From: an uncultured Sphingomonas sp.
Lineage (GTDB): Bacteria > Pseudomonadota > Alphaproteobacteria > Sphingomonadales > Sphingomonadaceae
Direction: 5' to 3'
DNA: 7,259 nucleotides
NCBI GenBank assembly: GCA_934555855.1
Contig: CAKTFL010000105.1
Location: 1 to 7,259 of the forward strand
Positions 1-6,408 of this stretch are shown piece by piece (position 1 is the first letter of the stretch; each line of letters opens with the position of its first letter). The notes under the pieces are model-generated. The model did not search any database and was not told the origin of the DNA. It worked only from the letters and a program-made list of their open reading frames with translations. The position numbers were made by a program, and so were the translations under genes.

Positions 1-559
1 CCTTCAGCGCGCGGATCCAGCCCTTCTCTGAGACCACAACGGTGATGGGCTCGCGCTCGATGAAGGCGTCGGTGAAATCGGCGACGGGACGGTCCTTGAC
101 CTCGGCAAACGTGGTGCGGCGCTTGCCCAGGGCCGTTTCCGGCCCGAACGTCTTGCGGACCTCGCCGATCTCGCGCTTCACCTTGCCCCACTGACGGGCT
201 TCCGAACCCAGCAGCGCCTCGACCTTGGACTTCTCCTCGCTGAGCGTGTCGTGCTCGCGCCGGATCGCGATCTCCTCCAGCTTCGCCAGCGCCCGCAGCC
301 GGATGTTCAGGATCGCCTCGGCCTGCACGTTCGTCAGGTCGAAGCGCCGGATCAGCTCGGCCTTGGGGTCATCCTCCTCGCGGACGATGCGGATGACCTC
401 GTCGAGGTTGAGGAAGGCGATCAGCAGGCCGCCGAGAACCTCGAGACGGCGGTCGATCGCCGCCAGCCGGAACCGGGCGCGCCGCACCACCACCTCGCGG
501 CGGTGGTTCAGCCATTCCCGCAGCACCGGCGCGAGGCCCAGCACCTGCGGCACGCGGCC
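1..559 (-). pseudogene. parC: C-terminal half of topoisomerase IV subunit A (ParC), lacking its N-terminal catalytic half
   Basis: About 185 residues match the part of ParC after the DNA-cleavage core. In order they are [19 protein letters not shown] (start of the long helices), [40 protein letters not shown] (the C-gate dimer interface), a charged coiled-coil return helix ([20 protein letters not shown]), [14 protein letters not shown], and [17 protein letters not shown], the first blade of the C-terminal DNA-wrapping domain. The ATPase partner ParE is not in the window. The winged-helix domain and the catalytic tyrosine, which lie in the N-terminal half of every ParC, are absent; instead the frame continues upstream into the GH20 hexosaminidase. 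No independent start with a ribosome-binding site is evident, so as drawn this piece could only be translated as the tail of the hexosaminidase. ParC is normally essential, so an intact copy should exist elsewhere if this arrangement is real. Family assignment is firm; 'pseudogene' means truncated here. Confidence 0.85.
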
Positions 560-2488
560 GTTGCGTGGCACGATGACCGGCGCGTTGCGCAGCGAGGTTC
601 CCTGGTAGGGCGCGGGCAGCGCATCGGCGCGCACGGTGAAGCGCTGGCCGATCGTCTGGTCGGTGACGCGCGGCGTGGCGGTCGGCTGGCCGTCCCCGCC
701 GAACGCGGCCGCGCGGATCGTCGTGCCGAGCGGCAGCGTCACCGGCCCGGCATAACGGCGCGAACGGGCAGTCGGCGCCTTGCCGTCGAGCGTGTAGCGC
801 AGGGTGCCGCCCGGTGCTTGTGCCGATAGCGCGACGGTTGCCCGCTTCGCCCGCAGCGCCTCGCCGCGCGTACCCTCGATCCGGTAGTTCACGGCAAAGG
901 CGCTGTCCGCGACCTCCACCCCCGCGCGGCGCCACCGTGCCATCTGAGGCCGCAGCCGAGCGGTGAAGCCGGCGAAATCGCGCGGCGCGCTCGACCAGGT
1001 CGTCTCCGCCAAAGCGCCGATGCGCGGAAACACGACATGCTGAACCTGGAACGGCGTGGAAAGATATTCGGCCCAGGCATTGCCTTGCGCGCCGAGGACA
1101 TGCCGCGCCTTGTCCGGGGAGATGCCGGCGGGCATCGGCTCATAGGCATAGACGTCGGCCAGCGTCTGGATCGACAGCCGGCCCGGCGGCTCGTCGCCCC
1201 GGTCGCTCTGCAAGCTGTCGAGGTACAGGATGGGCGCGGGCGACAGCACCACGTCATGGCCCTGATTGGCGGCATCCACGGCACCCTTTTCACCGCGCCA
1301 GGACATGACGGACGCGGACGGCGGCAGGCCGCCTTCCAGAATCTCGTCCCAACCGATCAGGCGACGGCCCTTGGCCGCCAGATAGCGGCCGAACGTGTCT
1401 ATCAGCCAGCTCTGCATCCCGTTCTCGGTGGCGATGCCGAGCTGCTTCATCTGCGCCTGCACGGTGGGCGAGCGCTCCCACTGGTCCTTCACCGCCTCGT
1501 CGCCGCCGAGATGGATGAAGGTGCCCGGGAACACGTCGATCAGCTCGTCCAGCACGCCCTCGACGAACGCGACGCCCTTGGGGCCTGGATCGATCAGATA
1601 GGGATTGACGCCCCAGTCGTGGCTGACGACCGGCGTGTCGCCCATGACGCCGAGTTCCGGATAGGCGGCGACCAGTGCCTGGGCATGGCCGGGCAGGTCG
1701 ATCTCCGGCACGATCGTGATGCCGCGCCGGGCGGCATAGGCGACCAGTTCGCGCAGCTCCGCCTGGGTGTAGAAGCCGCCGACGCGCTCGGTGGGCGCGG
1801 GGCCGCCGGTCGTGGGCGCCTGACGCCAGGCGCCGATCTCGGTCAGCTTGGGGTAGCGCTTCACCTCGAACCGCCAGCCCTGATCGTCCGACAGGTGCAG
1901 GTGCAGCGTGTTGAGCTTCACCGCCGCCATTTGGTCGACGATCAGGTGCAACGAGGGCAGCGGATGAAAATGCCTGACCGTGTCGATCATCAGCCCGCGC
2001 CAGGCGAAGCGGGGGGCGTCGGTGATCGTCATCGCGGGCACGTGCACCGACTTGCCGAACCGCGCATCGGGGCTGAGCAGCTGCGCCAGGGTCATCGAGC
2101 CATGCACCAGTCCGGCTCGCGTCGCGGCGGTGACGACGATGCCACGCCGGTTCACCGTCAGCCGGTATCCTTCCGCGCCGCCTACCGCCGCATCGCGCAC
2201 CAGCCTGATGACGCCCTCGCCCGGCCCCGTTCGAATGGTGAGGCCACGAGCCTGGGCGACATGTTCGGACAGCAGGCGGGCGGTATCGGCCACCTCCGCA
2301 TCGCCATCGGCAAAGCCGATACGGGCAGCAGCGCCGATCGTGACGCCGCCGGACCCGCGCTTCACCTGCGCCGGCAAGGGGAGGAGAGCCGTACTCCGCG
2401 GGGCAGTCGCTGCCGCTGCCGGCACTGCCAGCACCAGCACCATGGCGGACATGACGGCCGCTCCCGCCGTGTCTGATGACCTCACCAT
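1..2488 (-). CDS. Secreted GH20 beta-N-acetylhexosaminidase, fused in frame to a ParC C-terminal half; runs off left edge
   Basis: This frame is open from the ATG at 2488 to the left edge, 829 codons with no stop. Residues 1-29 form an export signal (hydrophobic [14 protein letters not shown], likely cut after an AxA). Residues about 35-150 are the GH20 N-terminal domain and about 155-510 the catalytic barrel. Visible barrel motifs are [10 protein letters not shown] (D201), [18 protein letters not shown] with the catalytic Asp-Glu pair D330/E331, active-site tryptophans W380 (GWDE), W397 (MSWRG) and W472 (NAWAEY), and E474. Residues about 530-605 match the chitobiase C-terminal beta domain ([10 protein letters not shown]). 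The expected product releases terminal GlcNAc from chitooligosaccharides or glycans in the periplasm. The start has GGGAG (2497-2501) 8 bases upstream; an in-frame ATG at 2452 also has GGGAG at 8 bases and gives a shorter signal. After about residue 620 the sequence no longer looks like a hexosaminidase and from residue 646 it is ParC. The GH20 part is near certain; whether the fusion protein exists is not known. Confidence 0.9.
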   Translation of the reverse strand, partial: MVRSSDTAGAAVMSAMVLVLAVPAAAATAPRSTALLPLPAQVKRGSGGVTIGAAARIGFADGDAEVADTARLLSEHVAQARGLTIRTGPGEGVIRLVRDAAVGGAEGYRLTVNRRGIVVTAATRAGLVHGSMTLAQLLSPDARFGKSVHVPAMTITDAPRFAWRGLMIDTVRHFHPLPSLHLIVDQMAAVKLNTLHLHLSDDQGWRFEVKRYPKLTEIGAWRQAPTTGGPAPTERVGGFYTQAELRELVAYAARRGITIVPEIDLPGHAQALVAAYPELGVMGDTPVVSHDWGVNPYLIDPGPKGVAFVEGVLDELIDVFPGTFIHLGGDEAVKDQWERSPTVQAQMKQLGIATENGMQSWLIDTFGRYLAAKGRRLIGWDEILEGGLPPSASVMSWRGEKGAVDAANQGHDVVLSPAPILYLDSLQSDRGDEPPGRLSIQTLADVYAYEPMPAGISPDKARHVLGAQGNAWAEYLSTPFQVQHVVFPRIGALAETTWSSAPRDFAGFTARLRPQMARWRRAGVEVADSAFAVNYRIEGTRGEALRAKRATVALSAQAPGGTLRYTLDGKAPTARSRRYAGPVTLPLGTTIRAAAFGGDGQPTATPRVTDQTIGQRFTVRADALPAPYQGTSLRNAPVIVPRNGRVPQVLGLAPVLREWLNHRREVVVRRARFRLAAIDRRLEVLGGLLIAFLNLDEVIRIVREEDDPKAELIRRFDLTNVQAEAILNIRLRALAKLEEIAIRREHDTLSEEKSKVEALLGSEARQWGKVKREIGEVRKTFGPETALGKRRTTFAEVKDRPVADFTDAFIEREPITVVVSEKGWIRALK
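551..630 (-). other. Junction between hexosaminidase and ParC sequence
   Basis: On the minus strand, recognisable hexosaminidase sequence ends around [11 protein letters not shown] (about 620-655) and recognisable ParC sequence begins at [11 protein letters not shown] (553 downward). Between them lie roughly 20 residues, [20 protein letters not shown], that I can assign to neither family with confidence. The two halves share one frame: codon first bases fall on positions equal to 1 modulo 3 on both sides. No insertion-sequence end, long repeat or tRNA is visible at the join. The exact breakpoint cannot be fixed without aligning intact relatives of both genes. Confidence 0.7.
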
Positions 2489-2522
2489 CGCCGATGCTCC
2501 CTTTTCCTGATCTTTGCAGACG

Positions 2523-2550
2523 AGTGTAACCAATGTAAGTCCACTTGCAA
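2523..2550 (-). promoter_or_regulatory. Candidate sigma-70-type promoter for the hexosaminidase gene
   Basis: Read on the minus strand, TTGCAA (2550-2545) and TACACT (2528-2523) are separated by 16 bases. Each matches 4 of 6 bases of the -35 and -10 consensus. The start codon at 2488 follows the -10 box by 34 bases, leaving room for a short leader with the GGGAG ribosome-binding site. The first ACCAAT element lies in the spacer and the GTCCA/TGGAC dyad covers the -35 box, so a bound repressor would block it. Prediction by eye only. Confidence 0.4.
2529..2534 (-). promoter_or_regulatory. Possible GntR operator half-site 1 (ATTGGT on minus strand)
   Basis: The minus strand reads ACATTGGTTACA here, inside the spacer of the candidate hexosaminidase promoter. 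The ATTGGT core recurs once more in this region and resembles the ATTGGTAT/TGGT half of operators known for GntR-type GlcNAc regulators such as YvoA/NagR and DasR. The other half-site is not clearly present, so this is a suggestion only. Confidence 0.3.
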
Positions 2551-2561
2551 GCGCACTGGAC
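2539..2561. repeat. Dyad GTCCA-N13-TGGAC over the -35 box
   Basis: GTCCA at 2539-2543 and TGGAC at 2557-2561 are perfect inverted copies with 13 bases between them; the spacer contains the self-complementary CTTGCAAG (2544-2551). The element overlaps the proposed -35 box of the hexosaminidase promoter, a typical repressor position. Arms of 5 bases can arise by chance in GC-rich DNA. Confidence 0.35.
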
Positions 2562-2576
2562 GGACGGAAGCGAGGA

Positions 2577-2619
2577 CATGATCCTTCACGCTCCGCCACG
2601 CATACCAATCTGGATCATG
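2577..2619. repeat. Perfect 8-base inverted repeat CATGATCC / GGATCATG
   Basis: CATGATCC at 2577-2584 is perfectly complementary to GGATCATG at 2612-2619, with a 27-base loop that contains the second ACCAAT element at 2604-2609. It sits between the two divergent promoters. It could be a two-site operator with half-sites about three helical turns apart, or the remains of a hairpin. Its presence is directly seen; its role is unknown. Confidence 0.5.
2604..2609 (-). promoter_or_regulatory. Possible GntR operator half-site 2 (ATTGGTAT on minus strand)
   Basis: The minus strand reads GATTGGTATG, sharing ATTGGTAT with the left half of YvoA/DasR-type operators, followed by no clear right half. It lies 75 bases from half-site 1 and inside the loop of the 8-base inverted repeat, upstream of the candidate promoter of the regulator. 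Confidence 0.3.
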
Positions 2620-2630
2620 GGAGGGTCGGA

Positions 2631-2659
2631 TTGCCGCAAGGGGACAGTTTGGCTAGGCT
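2631..2659 (+). promoter_or_regulatory. Weak candidate promoter for the gntR-GH2 operon
   Basis: TTGCCG (2631-2636) and TAGGCT (2654-2659) lie 17 bases apart. The -35 keeps TTG and the -10 keeps only three consensus bases, so the match is poor. No better pair was seen upstream of the regulator. Confidence 0.25.
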
Positions 2660-2714
2660 GGGCCGCGTGATAGAGACCCGCTCGGCCGCTCGCGGTGGCC
2701 GCTCGGGTTACGGC

Positions 2715-2721
2715 GGGGGAG
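2715..2721 (+). promoter_or_regulatory. Ribosome-binding site GGGGGAG that decides the regulator's start
   Basis: GGGGGAG lies 3 bases before a GTG at 2725 and 6 bases before an in-frame TTG at 2728. The further upstream in-frame GTG at 2695 has no purine-rich site before it. The site therefore favours starting at 2725 or 2728. Confidence 0.5.
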
Positions 2722-2724
2722 CGG

Positions 2725-3465
2725 GTGTTGACCTTTTCGGAGCAGATCGGCCAGTTCCGTCCGGGCAACCCGTCGCCGCTCTACCTTCAGTTGCAACAGC
2801 TCATCCGGGATGCGATCGGCGGCGAGCTGCTGGCGCAGGGCGATGCCATCCCTGCCGAGCGGGATCTCGCGACCGAGTACGACATCTCGCGCATCACCGT
2901 TCGCAAGGCGATTGGCGGGCTGGTGGAGGAGGGGCTGCTGACCCGGCGGCGCGGCGCGGGCACCTTTGTCGCAGGGCGGGTGGAAAAGAGTTTTTCCAAG
3001 CTGTCCTCTTTCTCCGAGGACATGGCCGCGCGCGGGAAGCAGGCGTCGAGCAGCTGGATCAGCCGCTCGGCCGGCACCGTCGATCCGGAAGAGTCCATGT
3101 CGCTCGGCCTGTCGCCGGGGGCGCCGGTCTATCGCTTTCATCGCATCCGCTATGCCGACGACCAGCCCATGGCGCTCGAGTTCACGACTATCGCGGGCTA
3201 TTGCCTGCCGGGCGTTGGCGCGGTCAGCGACAGCCTGTATTCGGCACTGGAAAAGGCGGGCAATCGCCCGGTACGTGCGCTGCAACGGCTGCGCGCGGTG
3301 CCGTTCGGGCCAGACCATGCGCGGATGCTCGGCCTCGACACCGGCCAGCCGGGGCTGCTGATCGAGCGCCGCGCTTTCCTCAAGGACGGGCGGGCGGCCG
3401 AGTTCACCCGGTCCTATTACCGGGGCGACAGCTACGATTTCGTGGCGGAGCTGTCCGACCCCTGA
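2725..3465 (+). CDS. GntR-family transcriptional regulator with UTRA domain (NagQ/NagR/DasR type)
   Basis: A 246-residue DNA-binding regulator, likely a repressor of GlcNAc-utilisation genes that releases DNA when it binds a sugar phosphate such as GlcN-6-P or GlcNAc-6-P. Residues about 15-80 are the GntR winged helix, with IPAERDLATEYDISRITVRK as helix-turn-helix and EEGLLTRRRGAGTFV as wing. Residues about 90-240 are the UTRA effector domain, seen in the pattern YRFHRIRYADDQPMALE and the closing FTRSYYRGDSYDF. Length is normal for this HutC-like subfamily. The start was set by the GGGGGAG site; TTG at 2728 and GTG at 2695 (ten residues longer) are alternatives. It is divergent from the hexosaminidase and 40 bases ahead of the GH2 gene, so it probably controls both directions. 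Family is certain; the amino-sugar ligand is inferred from the hexosaminidase and NagE nearby. Confidence 0.92.
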   Translation: MLTFSEQIGQFRPGNPSPLYLQLQQLIRDAIGGELLAQGDAIPAERDLATEYDISRITVRKAIGGLVEEGLLTRRRGAGTFVAGRVEKSFSKLSSFSEDMAARGKQASSSWISRSAGTVDPEESMSLGLSPGAPVYRFHRIRYADDQPMALEFTTIAGYCLPGVGAVSDSLYSALEKAGNRPVRALQRLRAVPFGPDHARMLGLDTGQPGLLIERRAFLKDGRAAEFTRSYYRGDSYDFVAELSDP

Positions 3466-3481
3466 GCGCGAACAAGCGCTC
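3464..3481 (+). repeat. Small hairpin GAGCGC-N6-GCGCTC overlapping the regulator's stop
   Basis: GAGCGC (3464-3469) pairs perfectly with GCGCTC (3476-3481) around a 6-base loop, gaacaa. The left arm includes the last two bases of the regulator's stop codon. There is no T tract, so it is not a standard intrinsic terminator. It might lower read-through or protect the mRNA end between regulator and enzyme, or be chance. Confidence 0.35.
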
Positions 3482-3505
3482 CGCCCAGAACCATGGAGCA
3501 GTGCA

Positions 3506-6394
3506 ATGAACCGCCGGCACTTCCTGCTTTCCGGCGCGGCGGGCGTTGCCTCGCCGGCGTTTTCCCGTGCCCGACGCGAGGAGATGGAGGGCGGGGCCGG
3601 CGCCCTGCCGATGCCGGCGCCCTCCCATGCGCTGCCTGCGCCCCTGCCGGTCGTTGATCCGAGCCGGATGCGACTGGAGCGGGGATGGCTCTTCCACGAG
3701 GGCGACGTGCCGGTCGCGCCGCCTGCCGACCATCACGAGACCTATCTCAGCGTCAAGGCGGGCAACGCGCCCGGCGCGGCCGCCCCGGCCTTTGACGACA
3801 GCGACTGGACGCCGGTGCGGCTGCCGCATGACTGGGCGGCGGCGCAGCCCTTCGTGCAGACGGCAAACATCTCGCAAGGGTACCGCCCGCGTGGGATTGG
3901 CTGGTATCGACGCACTTTGACGCTCGATCCCGCCGACCGCGGCAAGCGCATTGAGCTGCATTTCGACGGGATCGCCACGCACGCCACGGTCTGGATCAAC
4001 GGCAGCGAGGTCGCGCACAGCTGGTCGGGCTATACCAGCGTCGTGATCGACATGACCCCCTTCGCCCGCTTCGGCGAGGAGGAGAATGTGATCGCGATCC
4101 GCGTCGACGCGCAGGCGATGGAGGGATGGTGGTACGAAGGTGCCGGCCTTTACCGCCATGCGTGGCTGGTCCGCCGCGCGCCCGTGTCGATCGCCACGGA
4201 CGGGGTGCATTGCGACCCGCGCAAGGGTGCCGGCGGCTGGCGGGTGCCGGTTGCCGTGACGCTGGACAACGTCTCGCGCAAAACGGCTGGCATCGCGGTG
4301 CAGGCACGGCTGCTCGACCCACACGGCCGCCTTGTCGCACAGGTTGCCACGGACGCCAGCGTGGCGCCGCTCGAACAGGCCATCGCCACTCTTGAACTGG
4401 GCGCGGGCAGCGTGACGCTGTGGTCCGTGGAGCGGCCGACGTTGTACACGGTCGCGGTCGCCGTGGTCCGCGACGGGCAGGTCGTGGACGAGAGGCGTGT
4501 TCCCGTCGGCTTTCGCACCATTCGGTTCGATGCGGATCGCGGTTTCTTCCTCAACGGGCGTCCGGTGAAGCTGAAGGGCGTGTGCCTGCATCAGGATCAT
4601 GCCGGGGTCGGCGTCGCGGTGCCCGATACATTGCTGGCATGGCGGCTCGGGCGGTTAAAGGAGATGGGCTGCAACGCCATCCGCTGCTCCCATGGCGCGC
4701 CAGCGGCTGAGCTGCTGGACCTTGCCGACCGGATGGGCTTCCTCGTGATGAACGAGAACCGCCGCTTCAACCCGGCGCCCGACTATCTCGCCCAGCTGCA
4801 ATGGCTGGTGCGGCGCGACCGCAACCATCCCAGCGTGATCCTGTGGTCGGTGTTCAACGAAGAACCGATGCAGGGCAGCGAGGCGGGTGTAGAAATGGTG
4901 CGGCGCATGGCGCACGCGGTTCATATTCTGGACGACAGCCGGTCGGTGACGGCGGCGATGAACGGGTCGTTCTTCGATCCCGTCAGCGTGTCGAGCGTGG
5001 TCGATGTGACCGGGTTCAACTATTACCAGAACGACTACGACAGGTTTCACCAGCTTTATCCGACCCGGCCGATCACGAGTTCGGAGGATACCAGCGCCTA
5101 TGAAACGCGCGGCGCCTACGCGAGCGATGCGGCGGCGCACGTCATGACCTCCTACGACACTGACGTGACGAGCTGGGGCGATACCCATCGCACGACGTGG
5201 AAGAAGATCGCCGAGCGGCCCTTTGTCGCGGGCGGGTTCGTGTGGACCGGCTTCGACTATCATGGCGAGCCGACGCCACATGACTGGCCGACCATCGCCA
5301 GCTTCTTCGGCATCATGGACTTGTGCGGGTTCGCCAAGACCGCGTTCGACATCCGCCGCGCGCAGTGGCTGGACCACAGGGCCATGGTGGCGATCGCTCC
5401 GCACTGGACCTGGCCGGGCCGCGAGGGACAGCCGATCCGGGTGTTCGTGTCGAGCAATGCGGAGGAGGTGACGCTCAGCCTCAACGGCCGGGTCATCGGC
5501 ACGCAGCGAGTCGACCGCAACATGGGCGTGGAATGGTCCGTGCCCTATGCTCCCGGCCTGATCGCGGCGGTGGCGCGCAGGGATGGCCGGATTGTCGCGA
5601 CCGCCGCGCAGGAAACCGTCGGTGCCCCCGTGGCCCTCCGCCTCACCCCCGCACGCGACGTGATGGCCGGGGACGGCGAGGACGTCCAGCCGGTCACCGT
5701 CGATGCGGTCGACGCGTGGGGGCGGCATGTCCCGATCGCAAATCTTCCGGTCCGCTTCACCGTTGCGGGCGCCGAAATCATCGGCCTCGGCAATGGCGAT
5801 CCAAACAGTCATGAGCCCGAGCAGGGCGATGCCCGCTCGCTGTTCAATGGCCTGGCGCAGGTGATCCTGCGCGCCGGGCAGGGGCGGGGGCGCGCCGTGC
5901 TGACCGCGACCGCACCGGGCGTCCGTGCGGCGCGGCTGACGATCAGTCGCACGGCCGCCCCGCCGGTGGCGCAGGTGCCGGCGACCGTGCGGGTTCAGCG
6001 GCTGGCGGACTGGCGTCGCTCGCCCGGCTTTCCCGCTCGCCCTTCACCAGACCTCGCGCCTGAAGAGGGCGACAACAACAGCTGGGCGTTCGTCCGTGCC
6101 GGGGTCCCCGCACGTGCCGACGACGGCGCGCGCTGGCGCGTGTACCGGACTGCGGTGGCACCTTGGCGGCGGGTCGCGGCGGTGGGCGGCGTTCTTCGCT
6201 TCGACGCGGTGCAGGGTCGGGCGGAGCTATGGGTCGACGGGCGCAAGCTTGCCGACAAGGCCGATGCCGCCATCGGGCCGCTCACCGCGATGCTGCCGCC
6301 CGGCGAGGGACGCCGCCGGATCGCGCTGCTGGTGGAGGCGGCGGCCGGCGCGCCGTCGGGGATCGTCGGCCCGGTTACGCTCGCGCCGCGCTGA
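3506..6394 (+). CDS. Tat-exported glycoside hydrolase family 2 protein, beta-galactosidase-like
   Basis: A 962-residue multi-domain exo-glycosidase. The N-terminus MNRRHFLLSGAAG is a twin-arginine signal, so the enzyme should fold in the cytoplasm and act in the periplasm. Residues about 50-220 form the sugar-binding jelly roll (GWYRRTLTL, WINGSEV, EGWWYEGAGLYRHAWL). Residues about 225-335 form the Ig-like domain, and about 345-620 the catalytic barrel (NGRPVKLKGVCLHQDHAG; acid/base E452 in SVFNEEP; probable nucleophile E527 in ITSSEDTS; FVWTGFDYHGEPTP at 578-590). Residues about 640-800 hold DUF4982-like and Ig-like C-terminal domains (NGDPNSHEPEQ, RSLFNGLAQVI). The last ~110 residues look like an extra beta-sandwich (AELWVDGRKL). 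ATG at 3506 has GGAG 7 bases upstream. It follows the regulator by 40 bases, suggesting one operon. Beta-galactosidase is the usual activity of this domain set; a glucuronidase, mannosidase or glucosaminidase cannot be excluded. Its placement suggests removing a cap sugar from GlcNAc-containing glycans. Confidence 0.93.
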   Translation: MNRRHFLLSGAAGVASPAFSRARREEMEGGAGALPMPAPSHALPAPLPVVDPSRMRLERGWLFHEGDVPVAPPADHHETYLSVKAGNAPGAAAPAFDDSDWTPVRLPHDWAAAQPFVQTANISQGYRPRGIGWYRRTLTLDPADRGKRIELHFDGIATHATVWINGSEVAHSWSGYTSVVIDMTPFARFGEEENVIAIRVDAQAMEGWWYEGAGLYRHAWLVRRAPVSIATDGVHCDPRKGAGGWRVPVAVTLDNVSRKTAGIAVQARLLDPHGRLVAQVATDASVAPLEQAIATLELGAGSVTLWSVERPTLYTVAVAVVRDGQVVDERRVPVGFRTIRFDADRGFFLNGRPVKLKGVCLHQDHAGVGVAVPDTLLAWRLGRLKEMGCNAIRCSHGAPAAELLDLADRMGFLVMNENRRFNPAPDYLAQLQWLVRRDRNHPSVILWSVFNEEPMQGSEAGVEMVRRMAHAVHILDDSRSVTAAMNGSFFDPVSVSSVVDVTGFNYYQNDYDRFHQLYPTRPITSSEDTSAYETRGAYASDAAAHVMTSYDTDVTSWGDTHRTTWKKIAERPFVAGGFVWTGFDYHGEPTPHDWPTIASFFGIMDLCGFAKTAFDIRRAQWLDHRAMVAIAPHWTWPGREGQPIRVFVSSNAEEVTLSLNGRVIGTQRVDRNMGVEWSVPYAPGLIAAVARRDGRIVATAAQETVGAPVALRLTPARDVMAGDGEDVQPVTVDAVDAWGRHVPIANLPVRFTVAGAEIIGLGNGDPNSHEPEQGDARSLFNGLAQVILRAGQGRGRAVLTATAPGVRAARLTISRTAAPPVAQVPATVRVQRLADWRRSPGFPARPSPDLAPEEGDNNSWAFVRAGVPARADDGARWRVYRTAVAPWRRVAAVGGVLRFDAVQGRAELWVDGRKLADKADAAIGPLTAMLPPGEGRRRIALLVEAAAGAPSGIVGPVTLAPR

Positions 6395-6408
6395 GGCGGA
6401 CGCTCAGC
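6390..6408. terminator. Short dyad holding both stop codons of the convergent genes
   Basis: GCTGAG (6390-6395) is complementary to CTCAGC (6403-6408) around a 7-base loop. The TGA of the GH2 gene lies in the left arm and the TGA of nagE, on the other strand, in the right arm. The position between convergent genes suggests a shared bidirectional transcription end, but the stem is only 6 bases and no T run follows on either strand, so it is a weak candidate. Confidence 0.3.

Larger units (their letters stand above)
2489..2724. promoter_or_regulatory. Divergent control region between the hexosaminidase and the GntR regulator
   Basis: This is the only sizeable non-coding stretch and it separates two divergent genes, the classical place for a GntR autoregulatory operator. 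It holds a plausible minus-strand promoter, a weaker plus-strand promoter, two ACCAAT elements (2529-2534 and 2604-2609), a dyad GTCCA/TGGAC centred at 2550, and an 8-base perfect inverted repeat (2577-2584 with 2612-2619). A TGTAA direct repeat (2525-2529 and 2534-2538) flanks the first ACCAAT element. Its role as regulatory DNA follows from gene orientation; the individual sites are inference. Confidence 0.7.

Noticed and set aside
369..935. A frameshift or separate gene across the GH20-ParC join
   Set aside because: Codon-by-codon reading shows hexosaminidase and ParC in the same frame; the overlapping out-of-frame open stretch is only a shadow that also passes the join without interruption.
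1037..2476. A 479-residue open frame on the plus strand, opposite the hexosaminidase
   Set aside because: It has no recognisable domain, is rich in Arg/His/Gly/Ala as expected for an antisense shadow in GC-rich DNA, and the opposite strand encodes a clear GH20 enzyme.
1290..2579. A 429-residue minus-strand frame overlapping the hexosaminidase
   Set aside because: It is the same-strand out-of-frame shadow; its Arg/Gly-rich sequence matches no family and it starts inside the control region without a ribosome-binding site.
2695..2724. GTG at 2695 as the regulator's start, adding ten residues
   Set aside because: No ribosome-binding site precedes it, while GGGGGAG at 2715-2721 sits just before the GTG/TTG at 2725/2728; kept only as an alternative.
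3404..4600. A 398-residue minus-strand frame opposite the GH2 gene
   Set aside because: Low-complexity Arg/His-rich antisense translation with no motif; the plus strand is a clear GH2 protein.
4655..5812. A 385-residue minus-strand frame opposite the GH2 catalytic region
   Set aside because: Antisense shadow covering the catalytic motifs of GH2; no independent evidence of coding.
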